Assembly: GCF_927798115.1 (NCBI RefSeq)
Contig: NZ_CAKMMG010000016.1
Span: forward strand, 1-64,000
DNA length: 64,000 nt
Reading direction: 5' to 3'
Origin: Paenibacillus auburnensis
Lineage (GTDB): Bacteria > Bacillota > Bacilli > Paenibacillales > Paenibacillaceae
In this document: positions 26,389-34,709 of the stretch, piece by piece
Position numbering within the stretch: the stretch's first letter is position 1
How the letters are laid out: every line of letters starts with the position of its first letter
Translations under genes and position numbers: made by a program
Notes under the pieces: generated by a model
What the model saw: the letters and a program-made list of their open reading frames with translations, nothing else
Told to the model about the DNA's origin: nothing
Database searches by the model: none

Positions 26389-27690
26389 ATGGGCAATGTG
26401 CCATTGGCGCGCCGGGAAGAGGCTTCCAGGGCGGCTTTTGAAGAAGCGAAACAGTATATTCCCGGCGGGGTGAACAGCCCGGTGCGGGCGTTCAAATCTG
26501 TGGGTCTGACACCAGTGTACGTGGATCACGGGATCGGCTCGCGCATCTATGATATCGACGGCAACAGCTTTATCGACTATGTCTGCTCCTGGGGGCCGCT
26601 CATTATGGGTCATGCCCATCCTGAAGTGGTCCAAGCGCTGCAGGAGACAGCGGTAAAAGGGACAAGCTTCGGGGCGCCTACCCTGCTGGAGACGGAAATG
26701 GCTAAAACGGTAGTGGAGCGTGTACCTTCCGTCGACATCGTACGGATGGTTAACTCCGGTACAGAAGCTACGATGAGCGCCATTCGTCTGGCCCGGGGCT
26801 ATACCGGACGGAGCAAAATCCTCAAGTTCGAAGGCTCCTACCATGGACATGCTGACAGCCTGCTGATCAAAGCCGGTTCGGGTGTAGCTACGCTGGGTCT
26901 GCCCGACAGTCCGGGAGTGCCGGAGGGCGTTGCGGTGAATACAATCACCGTGCCTTATAACGATCTGGAAGGTGCCAAAATCGCGTTTGAACGCTACGGC
27001 AATGAGATTGCAGCAGTGATTGTCGAGCCGATTGCCGGAAATATGGGCGTTGTTCCGCCTCAGCCGGGCTTCCTCGAAGGCCTGCGCAAGGTAACGACAG
27101 GGTACGGGGCTTTGCTGATTTTTGATGAGGTGATGACCGGCTTCCGGGTGAACCGGGGCTGTGCGCAGGGGCTATTCGGGATTGATCCGGATCTGACTTG
27201 CTTCGGCAAAGTAATCGGCGGCGGTCTTCCGGTTGGTGCTTACGGCGGCCGGAGAGAGATCATGGAGCAAATCGCTCCGTCCGGCCCGATCTATCAGGCG
27301 GGAACGCTCAGCGGTAATCCGCTGGCGATGGCTGCCGGCTACAGCACGCTGAAGCTGCTGACTCCGGAGGTGTACGACCGGCTGGAGACGCTCGGTGCGC
27401 GCCTGGAAGCAGGACTGAAGCGCAACAGCGAAGAGACCGGCATTCCGCTGACGGTCAACCGTGTGGGCTCGATGGTCTGCCCGTTCTTTACCGAAGGGCC
27501 GGTATACAATTTCGAAACGGCGAAGACAAGCGACCTGAACAGATTCCGTACCTACTTCGGCAAAATGCTCGATCAGGGCATCAGCGTTCCGCCGTCGCAG
27601 TTTGAAGGCATGTTCGTCTCTGGTGTACACACCGAGCAGGATATTGACGATACGATCGAGGCCCATTACCAGGCCTTGAAATCGCTGTGA
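26389..27690 (+). CDS. hemL: Glutamate-1-semialdehyde 2,1-aminomutase
   Basis: 433 residues, class III PLP enzyme converting glutamate-1-semialdehyde to 5-aminolevulinate. Motifs: PGGVNSPVRAFKSV, MVNSGTEATMSAIRLARG, LIFDEVMTGFR and the PLP lysine in CFGKVIGGGLPVGAYGG (about residue 273). AGGAG precedes the ATG. The stop overlaps the GTG start of the next gene. Confidence 0.97.
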   Translation: MGNVPLARREEASRAAFEEAKQYIPGGVNSPVRAFKSVGLTPVYVDHGIGSRIYDIDGNSFIDYVCSWGPLIMGHAHPEVVQALQETAVKGTSFGAPTLLETEMAKTVVERVPSVDIVRMVNSGTEATMSAIRLARGYTGRSKILKFEGSYHGHADSLLIKAGSGVATLGLPDSPGVPEGVAVNTITVPYNDLEGAKIAFERYGNEIAAVIVEPIAGNMGVVPPQPGFLEGLRKVTTGYGALLIFDEVMTGFRVNRGCAQGLFGIDPDLTCFGKVIGGGLPVGAYGGRREIMEQIAPSGPIYQAGTLSGNPLAMAAGYSTLKLLTPEVYDRLETLGARLEAGLKRNSEETGIPLTVNRVGSMVCPFFTEGPVYNFETAKTSDLNRFRTYFGKMLDQGISVPPSQFEGMFVSGVHTEQDIDDTIEAHYQALKSL

Positions 27691-28631
27691 CGGCTGGCGG
27701 AGAAGGCACCGGCTTCAAGGGCGGCGGCGCCTGGACCCGGCGCGGGGAATGGCTGGAAGCCATGCCCGGCCGGGCTGTCACCGGAGCCGCTGACAAAGAA
27801 GCAGCCATCGATCTGTGGCTGCTGGAGACCGCCGGGATACCGCTGAAGCTGCATACGCGGCTGCGCCGTGAAGGCGGCATCCAGTGGCGGGGCGACCGGC
27901 TGCGGCTGGCGCTTTTCCCGCACCGGGAGGCGGGCCTCGAACCGGTATGGCAGGAAGCCACCGTGCTGTATGAGGACGACTTCTGCCTCGTCGTCCATAA
28001 GCCTGCAGGCATGGCCGTGCACCCGGATGGCAGTGGAACGGAGGTTACGCTGGATCATCTGGTGGCCGGGCATTATGCATCTTCCGGCGGAGGTGTGGCG
28101 GTACGGCATATTCACCGCCTGGACAAGGATACAACGGGGCCTGTGCTGTACGCGAAGAATGAATATGCCCAGCTTACACTCGACGAGGATATGCGCGGCA
28201 AGAATATTTCGCGCCTGTATGCAGCTATCGCCGAAGGCATCGTGCCGCCTGCGCTTACCGTGATCGACGAGCCGATCGGCCGTGACCGCCATCATGCGTC
28301 ACGCCGGCGGGTCTCACCCGGCGGGCAGCCGGCGGTAACGCGGATCATCGGGCGTGAGGTACTGCGCGGAGGCACCTCGCTGAAGGTCGAGCTTGAGACC
28401 GGACGTACACATCAGATCCGTGTCCACCTCAGCCATGTAGGTCATCCGCTCATTGGCGATGAGCTCTATGGCGGACCACGCTGGGGCCTTGCCGAACGCG
28501 GCCGCCAGGCGCTGCACGGTGAGTCTCTGGCTTTTCGCCATCCCTGGAGCAAAGAGCAGATCCTGGTGGCCGATCCCTGGCCGGAGGATATGCTGCGGCT
28601 GCGGGAGTCGCTCGGAGGTTCTCAGCTCTAA
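27687..28631 (+). CDS. RluD/RsuA-superfamily pseudouridine synthase
   Basis: 314 residues. The catalytic motif HRLDKDTTGPVLYAKN holds the Asp nucleophile, with VVHKPAGMAVHP before it and ETGRTHQIRVHLSHVGHPL after it, all typical of the RluA/RluD branch. The usual Gly-Leu after the catalytic motif is Gly-Pro here. The N-terminal 100 residues are Gly/Arg-rich and divergent. The GTG start overlaps the hemL stop, so it is translated as part of the hem operon. The rRNA or tRNA target is unknown. Confidence 0.88.
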   Translation: MTAGGEGTGFKGGGAWTRRGEWLEAMPGRAVTGAADKEAAIDLWLLETAGIPLKLHTRLRREGGIQWRGDRLRLALFPHREAGLEPVWQEATVLYEDDFCLVVHKPAGMAVHPDGSGTEVTLDHLVAGHYASSGGGVAVRHIHRLDKDTTGPVLYAKNEYAQLTLDEDMRGKNISRLYAAIAEGIVPPALTVIDEPIGRDRHHASRRRVSPGGQPAVTRIIGREVLRGGTSLKVELETGRTHQIRVHLSHVGHPLIGDELYGGPRWGLAERGRQALHGESLAFRHPWSKEQILVADPWPEDMLRLRESLGGSQL

Positions 28632-28639
28632 CAATATTT

Positions 28640-28691
28640 AAGGCCGGGAGAAACGCCTGTAATCTGGTGTTTCTCCCGGCCTTTAAGTTTT
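28640..28691 (+). terminator. Terminator of the hem operon
   Basis: Arms AAGGCCGGGAGAAAC and GTTTCTCCCGGCCTT around a 13-base loop, then TAAGTTTTGTTTT. It ends the transcript running from hemA. Confidence 0.93.
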
Positions 28692-28828
28692 GTTTTGTCA
28701 TTTGCCCCTTAACGGATGCCCGCACATCCAGCAAGTGGAAGTGAGCTTCTGCAGATTTTGGGTATAACACTAATAAGAGTTCTGTTCACATGAATCGTTT
28801 AGTGTAAATACGACTGGGGGGCTCAGCT

Positions 28829-29677
28829 ATGAAATGGCAGGGTAGAAGAGGCAGCTCGAATGTGGAGGACCGCAGGGGCATGGGCGGCGGCGGCAAAATG
28901 GTCGGCGGCGGGATCGGCGGTATCATTCTAGTAGTGATCGTAACGCTGCTCAGCGGCGGCAATGTCGGTGATATTTTGGGAGGTCTGACTTCCAGCGGGA
29001 CTACCTCCAATGCTCCTTACCAGGAGACGGCGCAGGATAAAGAGCTAGCGGAATTTGTCTCTGTTGTGCTGGCAGATACAGAGGATGTATGGACAGAGGT
29101 ATTCGCTCAGCAGGGATTGACCTATACGGACCCTACGCTGGTGCTCTACAGCGGCAGTGTAGACTCAGCCTGCGGGACAGCAAGCTCGGCGGTCGGGCCG
29201 TTTTATTGTCCGGGCGACAGCAAGCTGTATATTGATCTAAGTTTCTATGATGAGCTGCAGCAGCGTTTTCAGGCCCCGGGCGATTTTGCGATGGCTTACG
29301 TCATTGCCCACGAGGTAGGGCATCATGTACAGACCTTGCTTGGAACCTCGGAGAAGCTGAATGCGCTCCGCCAGAGCCTGAGTAAGACGGAATTCAACAA
29401 ATATCAGGTCCGCTTTGAGCTGCAAGCCGATTATCTGGCCGGTGTGTGGGCTAAACATGCCCAGGGTATGAATCTGCTGGAGGAAGGTGACTTGGACGAA
29501 GCATTGACGGCAGCCAGCGCAGTCGGCGATGATACGATCCAGAAGCAGACCCAGGGCTATGCGGTGCCGGACAGCTTTACGCACGGAACCTCGGAGCAGC
29601 GGAAACGCTGGTTCTATAAAGGCTTCAATTCCGGCACGATTGCAGGCGGAGATACATTTAATGCTACTGAGCTGTAA
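28829..29677 (+). CDS. Neutral zinc metallopeptidase (YpfJ family)
   Basis: 282 residues. A polar Gly-rich N-terminus leads into one membrane segment (about residues 28-48), then an extracytoplasmic peptidase domain with AHEVGHHVQ (zinc-binding HExxH, about residue 165) and the third-ligand region ELQADYLAGVWA. This is the predicted neutral zinc metalloprotease family; its physiological substrates are unknown. GGGGGG precedes the ATG. It is a single-gene unit between two terminators. Confidence 0.88.
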   Translation: MKWQGRRGSSNVEDRRGMGGGGKMVGGGIGGIILVVIVTLLSGGNVGDILGGLTSSGTTSNAPYQETAQDKELAEFVSVVLADTEDVWTEVFAQQGLTYTDPTLVLYSGSVDSACGTASSAVGPFYCPGDSKLYIDLSFYDELQQRFQAPGDFAMAYVIAHEVGHHVQTLLGTSEKLNALRQSLSKTEFNKYQVRFELQADYLAGVWAKHAQGMNLLEEGDLDEALTAASAVGDDTIQKQTQGYAVPDSFTHGTSEQRKRWFYKGFNSGTIAGGDTFNATEL

Positions 29678-29721
29678 GGGGAACATAGGAGGAGTTTCAC
29701 TCTGCTGCATTCCGCCTAAAC

Positions 29722-29764
29722 AAAGAGCCGTTTCAGCCGGACTACCCGGTGAAACGGCTCTTTG
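29722..29764. terminator. Bidirectional terminator
   Basis: Arms AAAGAGCCGTTTC and GAAACGGCTCTTT, with A and T runs on both sides. It separates the convergent metallopeptidase and diguanylate cyclase genes. Confidence 0.9.
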
Positions 29765-29783
29765 TCTGATTTCTGCTTCGATA

Positions 29784-31022
29784 TTAATCGGCCAGCTCAT
29801 TTTTGTGTGTGAGCCGGTTTCTGCCGAGTTTTTTGGACTCCAGCAGAAGCTGGTCCGCGCAGACATAACCTTTTTGCATAGAGGTGTTCTGATCCGTCTT
29901 GTAGTAATAGAGGCCGAAGGAAGCTGAATATCTGACTTTGATCAACTGGTCCTCATACTCAGCCGTAGCGGAATGCTCTGCAATATCCTTCAGAATTTCT
30001 TCAATTATGGACCGGCACTCCACGAAGGATTTATTTCTCAGAAACAGGGTGAACTCTTCTCCACCGCTGCGGAAGAGAATATCGTCCTCGTGCAAATGCG
30101 ATTTCAGGGTGTCGGCAAAATCGACGATGACTTTGTCGCCGACAGCATGATTGTAGGTGTCGTTAATTTTTTTGAACCGGTCGATGTCGGCCACTACGAT
30201 GCCGATACATTCGCCGCTATGATCCAGTTCTTTCATCATTTTGTCCATGTGGGCACGGTTGTAGCTGCCGGTCAAAAAGTCCCGGTAAGCCATCTGCTCG
30301 AATTTGTCCCGTTCGAACTTATGCTGGGCGCTCTGCGATTTCGAGAAGAAGGAGAGGCTGACGATGTAATTCAGCAGGAAAAGAGCGATCAGCATTTCCC
30401 ATTTCTCCATTTGCAGGAGGCGCAGCAGCAGGGCATTGGTTAGTGCGACTTTGCTGAAGTCCAGCAGATTCCGACTTTTTAACAGCAGATTCAGCGCTTC
30501 TTTCCGCGTCTTAATATCCCCTGAGAGTGCAAAGGTGATTACCAGGAAGCCTGAGGACAGAAAGGTTGTAACACAGACCACCAGCAGGAACAGCAGCCAG
30601 TATCCGGCCGGGAAATTGGTGGCAACCGGATAGAGAAGCGTGTACAAATAGTAGGCGGCAGTACCGCCAAGCGTGAAGGAACCGATATTATAAAAGGTAT
30701 CCAGGAACTCTCCGGGATCAGCGGTTTTGGTTTTCTTTTTATAGAGAAATACGGTAACCCGGTAACAAATCTCATAGATCAGCGTACCCAGCGGGCCGGC
30801 AAAAATACCAAAGGAGGAAGTGTAGCTAATCGCGTAGTCAATGGTCGAGTTTCCGCTCCGGGTCACAATGCGCAGCTGGAAATAAAAGCTGGCGAATACC
30901 CAGTACAGCAGCATCGCTTTGAGATATGTATAGTTCAAGGCTACACCGGGATGCGTCCCGAGTGCTATGCCTACAGCAGCAACAAACAGTGACAAATCGA
31001 AAATTCGTGCTTTTGACATCAT
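29784..31022 (-). CDS. Membrane-bound GGDEF diguanylate cyclase
   Basis: 412 residues. Six or more hydrophobic segments occupy residues 1-235, resembling membrane-embedded sensory modules, followed by a short linker and a GGDEF domain starting at MAYRDFLTGSYNRAHMDKMM. The active-site signature is RSGGEEF, which is catalytically competent in this family, and VVADIDRFKKINDTYNHAVGD provides metal and substrate contacts. The inhibitory RxxD site five residues before the signature reads HEDD, so product inhibition through the I-site is probably lost. AAGGAAG precedes the start. It is the only gene on the - strand between 17.8 kb and the right edge. Confidence 0.9.
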   Translation of the reverse strand: MMSKARIFDLSLFVAAVGIALGTHPGVALNYTYLKAMLLYWVFASFYFQLRIVTRSGNSTIDYAISYTSSFGIFAGPLGTLIYEICYRVTVFLYKKKTKTADPGEFLDTFYNIGSFTLGGTAAYYLYTLLYPVATNFPAGYWLLFLLVVCVTTFLSSGFLVITFALSGDIKTRKEALNLLLKSRNLLDFSKVALTNALLLRLLQMEKWEMLIALFLLNYIVSLSFFSKSQSAQHKFERDKFEQMAYRDFLTGSYNRAHMDKMMKELDHSGECIGIVVADIDRFKKINDTYNHAVGDKVIVDFADTLKSHLHEDDILFRSGGEEFTLFLRNKSFVECRSIIEEILKDIAEHSATAEYEDQLIKVRYSASFGLYYYKTDQNTSMQKGYVCADQLLLESKKLGRNRLTHKNELAD

Positions 31023-31212
31023 CGCCTGACTTCCTTTCCAGAGTTATACCGATTATACCCGAAATGTTGAAGCGTGATAAAAATATATTTTGAAAATTTG
31101 CAGGCTATTTTCTTTGTTGTACAAAAGGACTCTCACCCATGTCGGGGAAGCGGCACCGGTCATATAATACTTTGTTCATTAGTGAATTCTATTTGCCGGG
31201 GGAGAGGGGTTC

Positions 31213-32643
31213 ATGAGAATATTGCTGGTTACCTACTGGGGACTCACCAATATGGGGGGAATCTGGACGTACATGAAACAACTCTCAGACAAGCTGGGCG
31301 AGCAGGGGCATACGGTAACACTCATGGGCAGCCATGTAGAGAGCAATACCTTATATCTGCTGAACGAGAACGCTCTCTTTGATAAAAAAGCGTATTATAC
31401 CGCGCTGCTGCCTTATCTGGATTCGCAGAAGTTCCCTCATTTGCATCAGGAGCATGGCATTTTCAGCTTTGAGCTGGGGCGCTATGTATTCGAAGGCGGG
31501 GCTACGGCGCTCGGTCTGCAGAATTATGATGTGATTCATGCCCAGGATCTGATTTCCTCTTATGCGCTACGGCGGATTATGAAGGTTCCTGTGCCGCTGG
31601 TCTCCAGTGTTCATGGGGCTCTGGCCCGTGAGTCGTTTTATGAATACAAAGGGCTTGAGCCGGGGCTGACAAAGCAGGAATATGAGCGCAGGCCAATCTG
31701 GAGTTATTTCCGCCGGATCGAACAGCTTGGAGCGAACGCTGCGGATCTGATTATGGTCTCATCGGAATGGATCGGTCAGCTGGTGGAAGAACTGGGAGTG
31801 GAGCAGGAGCGGATTCACCTTCAGCCCTATGGAGTCAATCTGAACGAATATGAAGTAAAAGCGGCAATGCCCTCTCCGCTCCATCTGGATCACGGGCGGA
31901 AGGTCATTATGTACGCCGGACGTCTTGAATATATCAAGGGAGTTCATGTATTGATAAGTGCACTTGGTATTGTGAAGCAGCAGCGCCAGGACTGGATTTG
32001 TGTGATCGCCGGGACCGGCAGCCTTATGGAGGAGTTAAAAGAACAGGCGCAGGAGCTTGGCATCCAGGACTTCGTTTTATTCCCCGGCAAAATAGACAAT
32101 ATTCCCTCTGCACTGGCAGAAGCGGATATTTATGTTCAGCCCAGCCTGCAGGATACGCAGCCCTTTTCGGTTACGGAAGCGCAGCTTGCCGGCATTGCCC
32201 CTGTTGTAGCCGGTACGTCAGGGATGCCGGAAATGGTACAGCACGGGGCAACAGGCTGGATTGTGCCCCCGGAGAATCCGGAGGCGCTGGCGAAACAGCT
32301 GGAACAGCTGCTGAACGATGACGGGCTGCGGGCCAAGACGGGGAGTGAGGCGAAGCGCTGGGCTAAGCACAGCCGTTCACTGGATTCGATGGTAGAAGGG
32401 ACACTCAAAGGATACCACTTGGCCGCAGGGATACAGGCATGGCCGCAGCCAAGCGCTGCTGCTAGTATATTGCATTTGATTAAACGGAAAGCCCGGCCTA
32501 TTTCCGGTGCTTTTCATCCTGCGGATATCCTCAGTCTAACCGACCCCGGTAATCCTCTGGAGCATATTTTGCGCAGTAGACTTCCGGAAGATTATTGGAT
32601 TCCAGACGCCAGCATCCTCACCAGTAAGGGAAATAAGCCGTGA
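31213..32643 (+). CDS. Family 4 glycosyltransferase
   Basis: 476 residues with a GT-B fold: Gly-rich N-terminal NMGGIWTYMKQLSDKLGEQG, donor-binding MYAGRLEYIKGVHVLI, and the E-x7-E region QPFSVTEAQLAGIAPVVAG. The C-terminal 70 residues after the GT domain are an unmatched tail. It retains the family's nucleotide-sugar site; acceptor unknown. GGGGAGAGGGG precedes ATG. It lies just before spoVID, replacing genes found in Bacillus between hemL and spoVID, so a spore-surface or exopolysaccharide role is possible but unproven. Confidence 0.85.
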   Translation: MRILLVTYWGLTNMGGIWTYMKQLSDKLGEQGHTVTLMGSHVESNTLYLLNENALFDKKAYYTALLPYLDSQKFPHLHQEHGIFSFELGRYVFEGGATALGLQNYDVIHAQDLISSYALRRIMKVPVPLVSSVHGALARESFYEYKGLEPGLTKQEYERRPIWSYFRRIEQLGANAADLIMVSSEWIGQLVEELGVEQERIHLQPYGVNLNEYEVKAAMPSPLHLDHGRKVIMYAGRLEYIKGVHVLISALGIVKQQRQDWICVIAGTGSLMEELKEQAQELGIQDFVLFPGKIDNIPSALAEADIYVQPSLQDTQPFSVTEAQLAGIAPVVAGTSGMPEMVQHGATGWIVPPENPEALAKQLEQLLNDDGLRAKTGSEAKRWAKHSRSLDSMVEGTLKGYHLAAGIQAWPQPSAAASILHLIKRKARPISGAFHPADILSLTDPGNPLEHILRSRLPEDYWIPDASILTSKGNKP

Positions 32644-32772
32644 CTTATGCTGTTATGTCCAAAATAGTCATGCCTTCCTGATTGAAGCATATACATGAGT
32701 GGAGTAACATTTTGGGCTTATGCTCTGGGCTTGTCTCAGAGTTAGATTATGCCAAGAAGGAGGACATTTCCC

Positions 32773-34158
32773 GTGTTTGACCAGTCCCACGGCTTGCGGT
32801 TTGATATTTATGAACGCATTCACCTACCTGCAGAACTTCCGGGAATAGCTGAGCTGGAAGAGGTGGAGCTGATTCCGGATATTCAGGTAATTCAGCGGGA
32901 GGACCGGGCCGAGCTCTACGGCCAGCTGCTGCTCACCGGACTTTACCGGGGAGAAAATGACCGGACCGTGCGTCTGGAGCATGCCATTCCCGTTGAAATC
33001 ACAGTTCCGCTGACCCGGGTCAGTTCACTTGAAGACATAGGGGTGGAGATCGAGAATTTCGATGTTGACCTGCTTACAATGCGTACTGTCAACATAACAG
33101 GCGTGCTCTCCTTGCGGGGAATCGGCGGAACGGATACTGGGGCCGCCTGGCAGCAGGAAGAGTACACAGTTGCTTATTCTCCGGAGGATGAAGGCCGGGG
33201 AAGTGATGCTCCGGCTGAACCCCGTGAGCATGATAACGATGCCCTGTACGAGAATTCGCTGTGGACGTACGGTGAAGGTGCAGCTGAAGCCCCGGTAGAT
33301 GAACACGAGAATGCTGTCTTTACAGCGGAAGCTGCAGTAAATCCGCTTTTCGTGGAAGACTCCGTCTACACTCAGCCGGGAGGCTCCTCAGCGCAGCTGC
33401 AGAAGGACAAGGAAGCGAAGCTGCGGACGCATAGCTTTGATTCCCACAAAGGCAATGCAGAGCCGCTTTCCGGACACTTTTTTGGTGCGCGGGAGAAGGC
33501 GGAAGCTGCAAATACGCTTAACTCACCGGAGTTAGCGCAAGTATCAGGCAGTGCTTCCGCAGATGCTGTTATTCCTGCTGCTGCACCAGTGACTGCTTTT
33601 GAAGACGACACAGCTGCAGCAGAGAATTATGCGATTCACCGGGAAGAGCCTTCTTCGGTTGCTGCCGAAGCAGAGGATAATGCTCCGCCTGAGGTTCAGG
33701 CTCAGGATGAAGAGGTGCTCCCCGAGCCAGCCGAATACAAGGAGAATGAAGTCTTTCATTCGCCGGAGACGCTGCCCGCCCAGGAAGAAAAGACGGATCT
33801 GAAAATCGCATTGGGAAGCAAGAAGGAAGAAGAGACTCCTGCAAAAGAGCACCTCACCTTCTCTTCATTGCTCAGTTCAAGCCGTGCCCATAAGGAGCAG
33901 GAGACTGCCGCCCTGAGCGGAGCGGTTCCTGCAGCGCCTATTCCGGAGGCCGGGAATGATAGTGAATGGAAGAGTCGCTTTATCGGCGGATTGGGCGGTG
34001 CCGAGCTGTTCCGCAAAGTCCGGCTCTGCATTGTACAGCGGGAAGATACCCTGGACACTATTGCCGAGAAGTATCAGCTGAGTGCACGGGAACTGGTCAT
34101 GTATAACCGGCTGTCCGGCCAGAATGTGGAGGAAGGGCAGGTCTTATACATTCCGTAG
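32773..34158 (+). CDS. spoVID: SpoVID-like spore morphogenetic protein
   Basis: 461 residues. The N-terminal 120 residues (FDQSHGLRFDIYERIHLP then VIQREDRAELYGQLLLTG) form the conserved SpoVID domain. A long acidic, Ala/Glu/Pro-rich, probably disordered region follows, and one LysM domain closes the protein (REDTLDTIAEKYQLSARELV, about residues 415-461). In Bacillus, SpoVID drives coat encasement and binds SafA, which is also in this window. GTG 32773 is chosen because AAGGAGG lies 9 bases upstream; an ATG eight codons earlier overlaps that site. Position before valS agrees with Bacillus. Confidence 0.87.
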   Translation: MFDQSHGLRFDIYERIHLPAELPGIAELEEVELIPDIQVIQREDRAELYGQLLLTGLYRGENDRTVRLEHAIPVEITVPLTRVSSLEDIGVEIENFDVDLLTMRTVNITGVLSLRGIGGTDTGAAWQQEEYTVAYSPEDEGRGSDAPAEPREHDNDALYENSLWTYGEGAAEAPVDEHENAVFTAEAAVNPLFVEDSVYTQPGGSSAQLQKDKEAKLRTHSFDSHKGNAEPLSGHFFGAREKAEAANTLNSPELAQVSGSASADAVIPAAAPVTAFEDDTAAAENYAIHREEPSSVAAEAEDNAPPEVQAQDEEVLPEPAEYKENEVFHSPETLPAQEEKTDLKIALGSKKEEETPAKEHLTFSSLLSSSRAHKEQETAALSGAVPAAPIPEAGNDSEWKSRFIGGLGGAELFRKVRLCIVQREDTLDTIAEKYQLSARELVMYNRLSGQNVEEGQVLYIP

Positions 34159-34187
34159 AGCTTTATGAACGGCATGAATGGTACGAA

Positions 34188-34254
34188 AGAAATCTCTCCT
34201 TATAAAATGGTTGGTCATCCTTCCATTTTTCAGTAAGGAGAGGTTTCTTTTTGT
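34188..34254 (+). terminator. Terminator after spoVID
   Basis: Outer arms AGAAATCTCTCCTTA and TAAGGAGAGGTTTCT with an inner AAAATGG...CCATTTT hairpin, then a T run. Confidence 0.88.
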
Positions 34255-34311
34255 ATTTCGCCAAATTTTTTATTTGGGCGGTATAAGTCCAGCGGTTTGT
34301 GCGTATGCTGG

Positions 34312-34340
34312 TTGACTAGGAATAGTACTAACTGTATTAT
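34312..34340 (+). promoter_or_regulatory. valS: valS promoter
   Basis: TTGACT, a 17-base spacer and TATTAT with an upstream TG, directly ahead of the T-box leader. Confidence 0.8.
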
Positions 34341-34359
34341 GGGATTAAGTAAAACTTAG

Positions 34360-34660
34360 CTAAAGACTGGGAACGGGAAGAGTAGGCGGTCAGCCCTTCA
34401 GAGAGCGGAATTGTAATTGCTGTGAATTTCCGCAGGATGCAGCCACCGAAGTCGCCCCGGAGTCGCCCTTCTGAAATGCTTACCCTGAATCAGGGTTGCA
34501 GTGTAGGATGTGGCCGGATGCAGCCGTTATCTGCGTGAGTGTCGCGCTAAGCTCTGGAACCGTAAGGGACCCGGGCAGAGGTTTATTTTCTGTTAGCGCG
34601 AAACAAAGGTGGTACCGCGAAAGAATGGCCTTTCGTCCTTTGAGACGAAAGGCCTTTTTG
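34360..34660 (+). ncRNA. Valine T-box riboswitch
   Basis: About 300 bases of leader with a T-box core AAAGGTGGTACCGCGA (34604-34620), an AGTA element (about 34379) and a GAGAG-type bulge in stem I, and a final terminator GGCCTTTCGTC/GACGAAAGGCC with a T run (34627-34660). Uncharged valyl-tRNA should pair with a GTC specifier codon and, through the T-box, stabilise the antiterminator. Two GTC triplets (34451 and 34462) lie in similar GAAGTCGCC and GGAGTCGCC contexts on the 3' side of stem I; folding is needed to choose. Confidence 0.93.
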
Positions 34661-34709
34661 TATTTTCATGACCACAAACAATACAGTTATCTTAATGGAG
34701 GTTCAGAAC

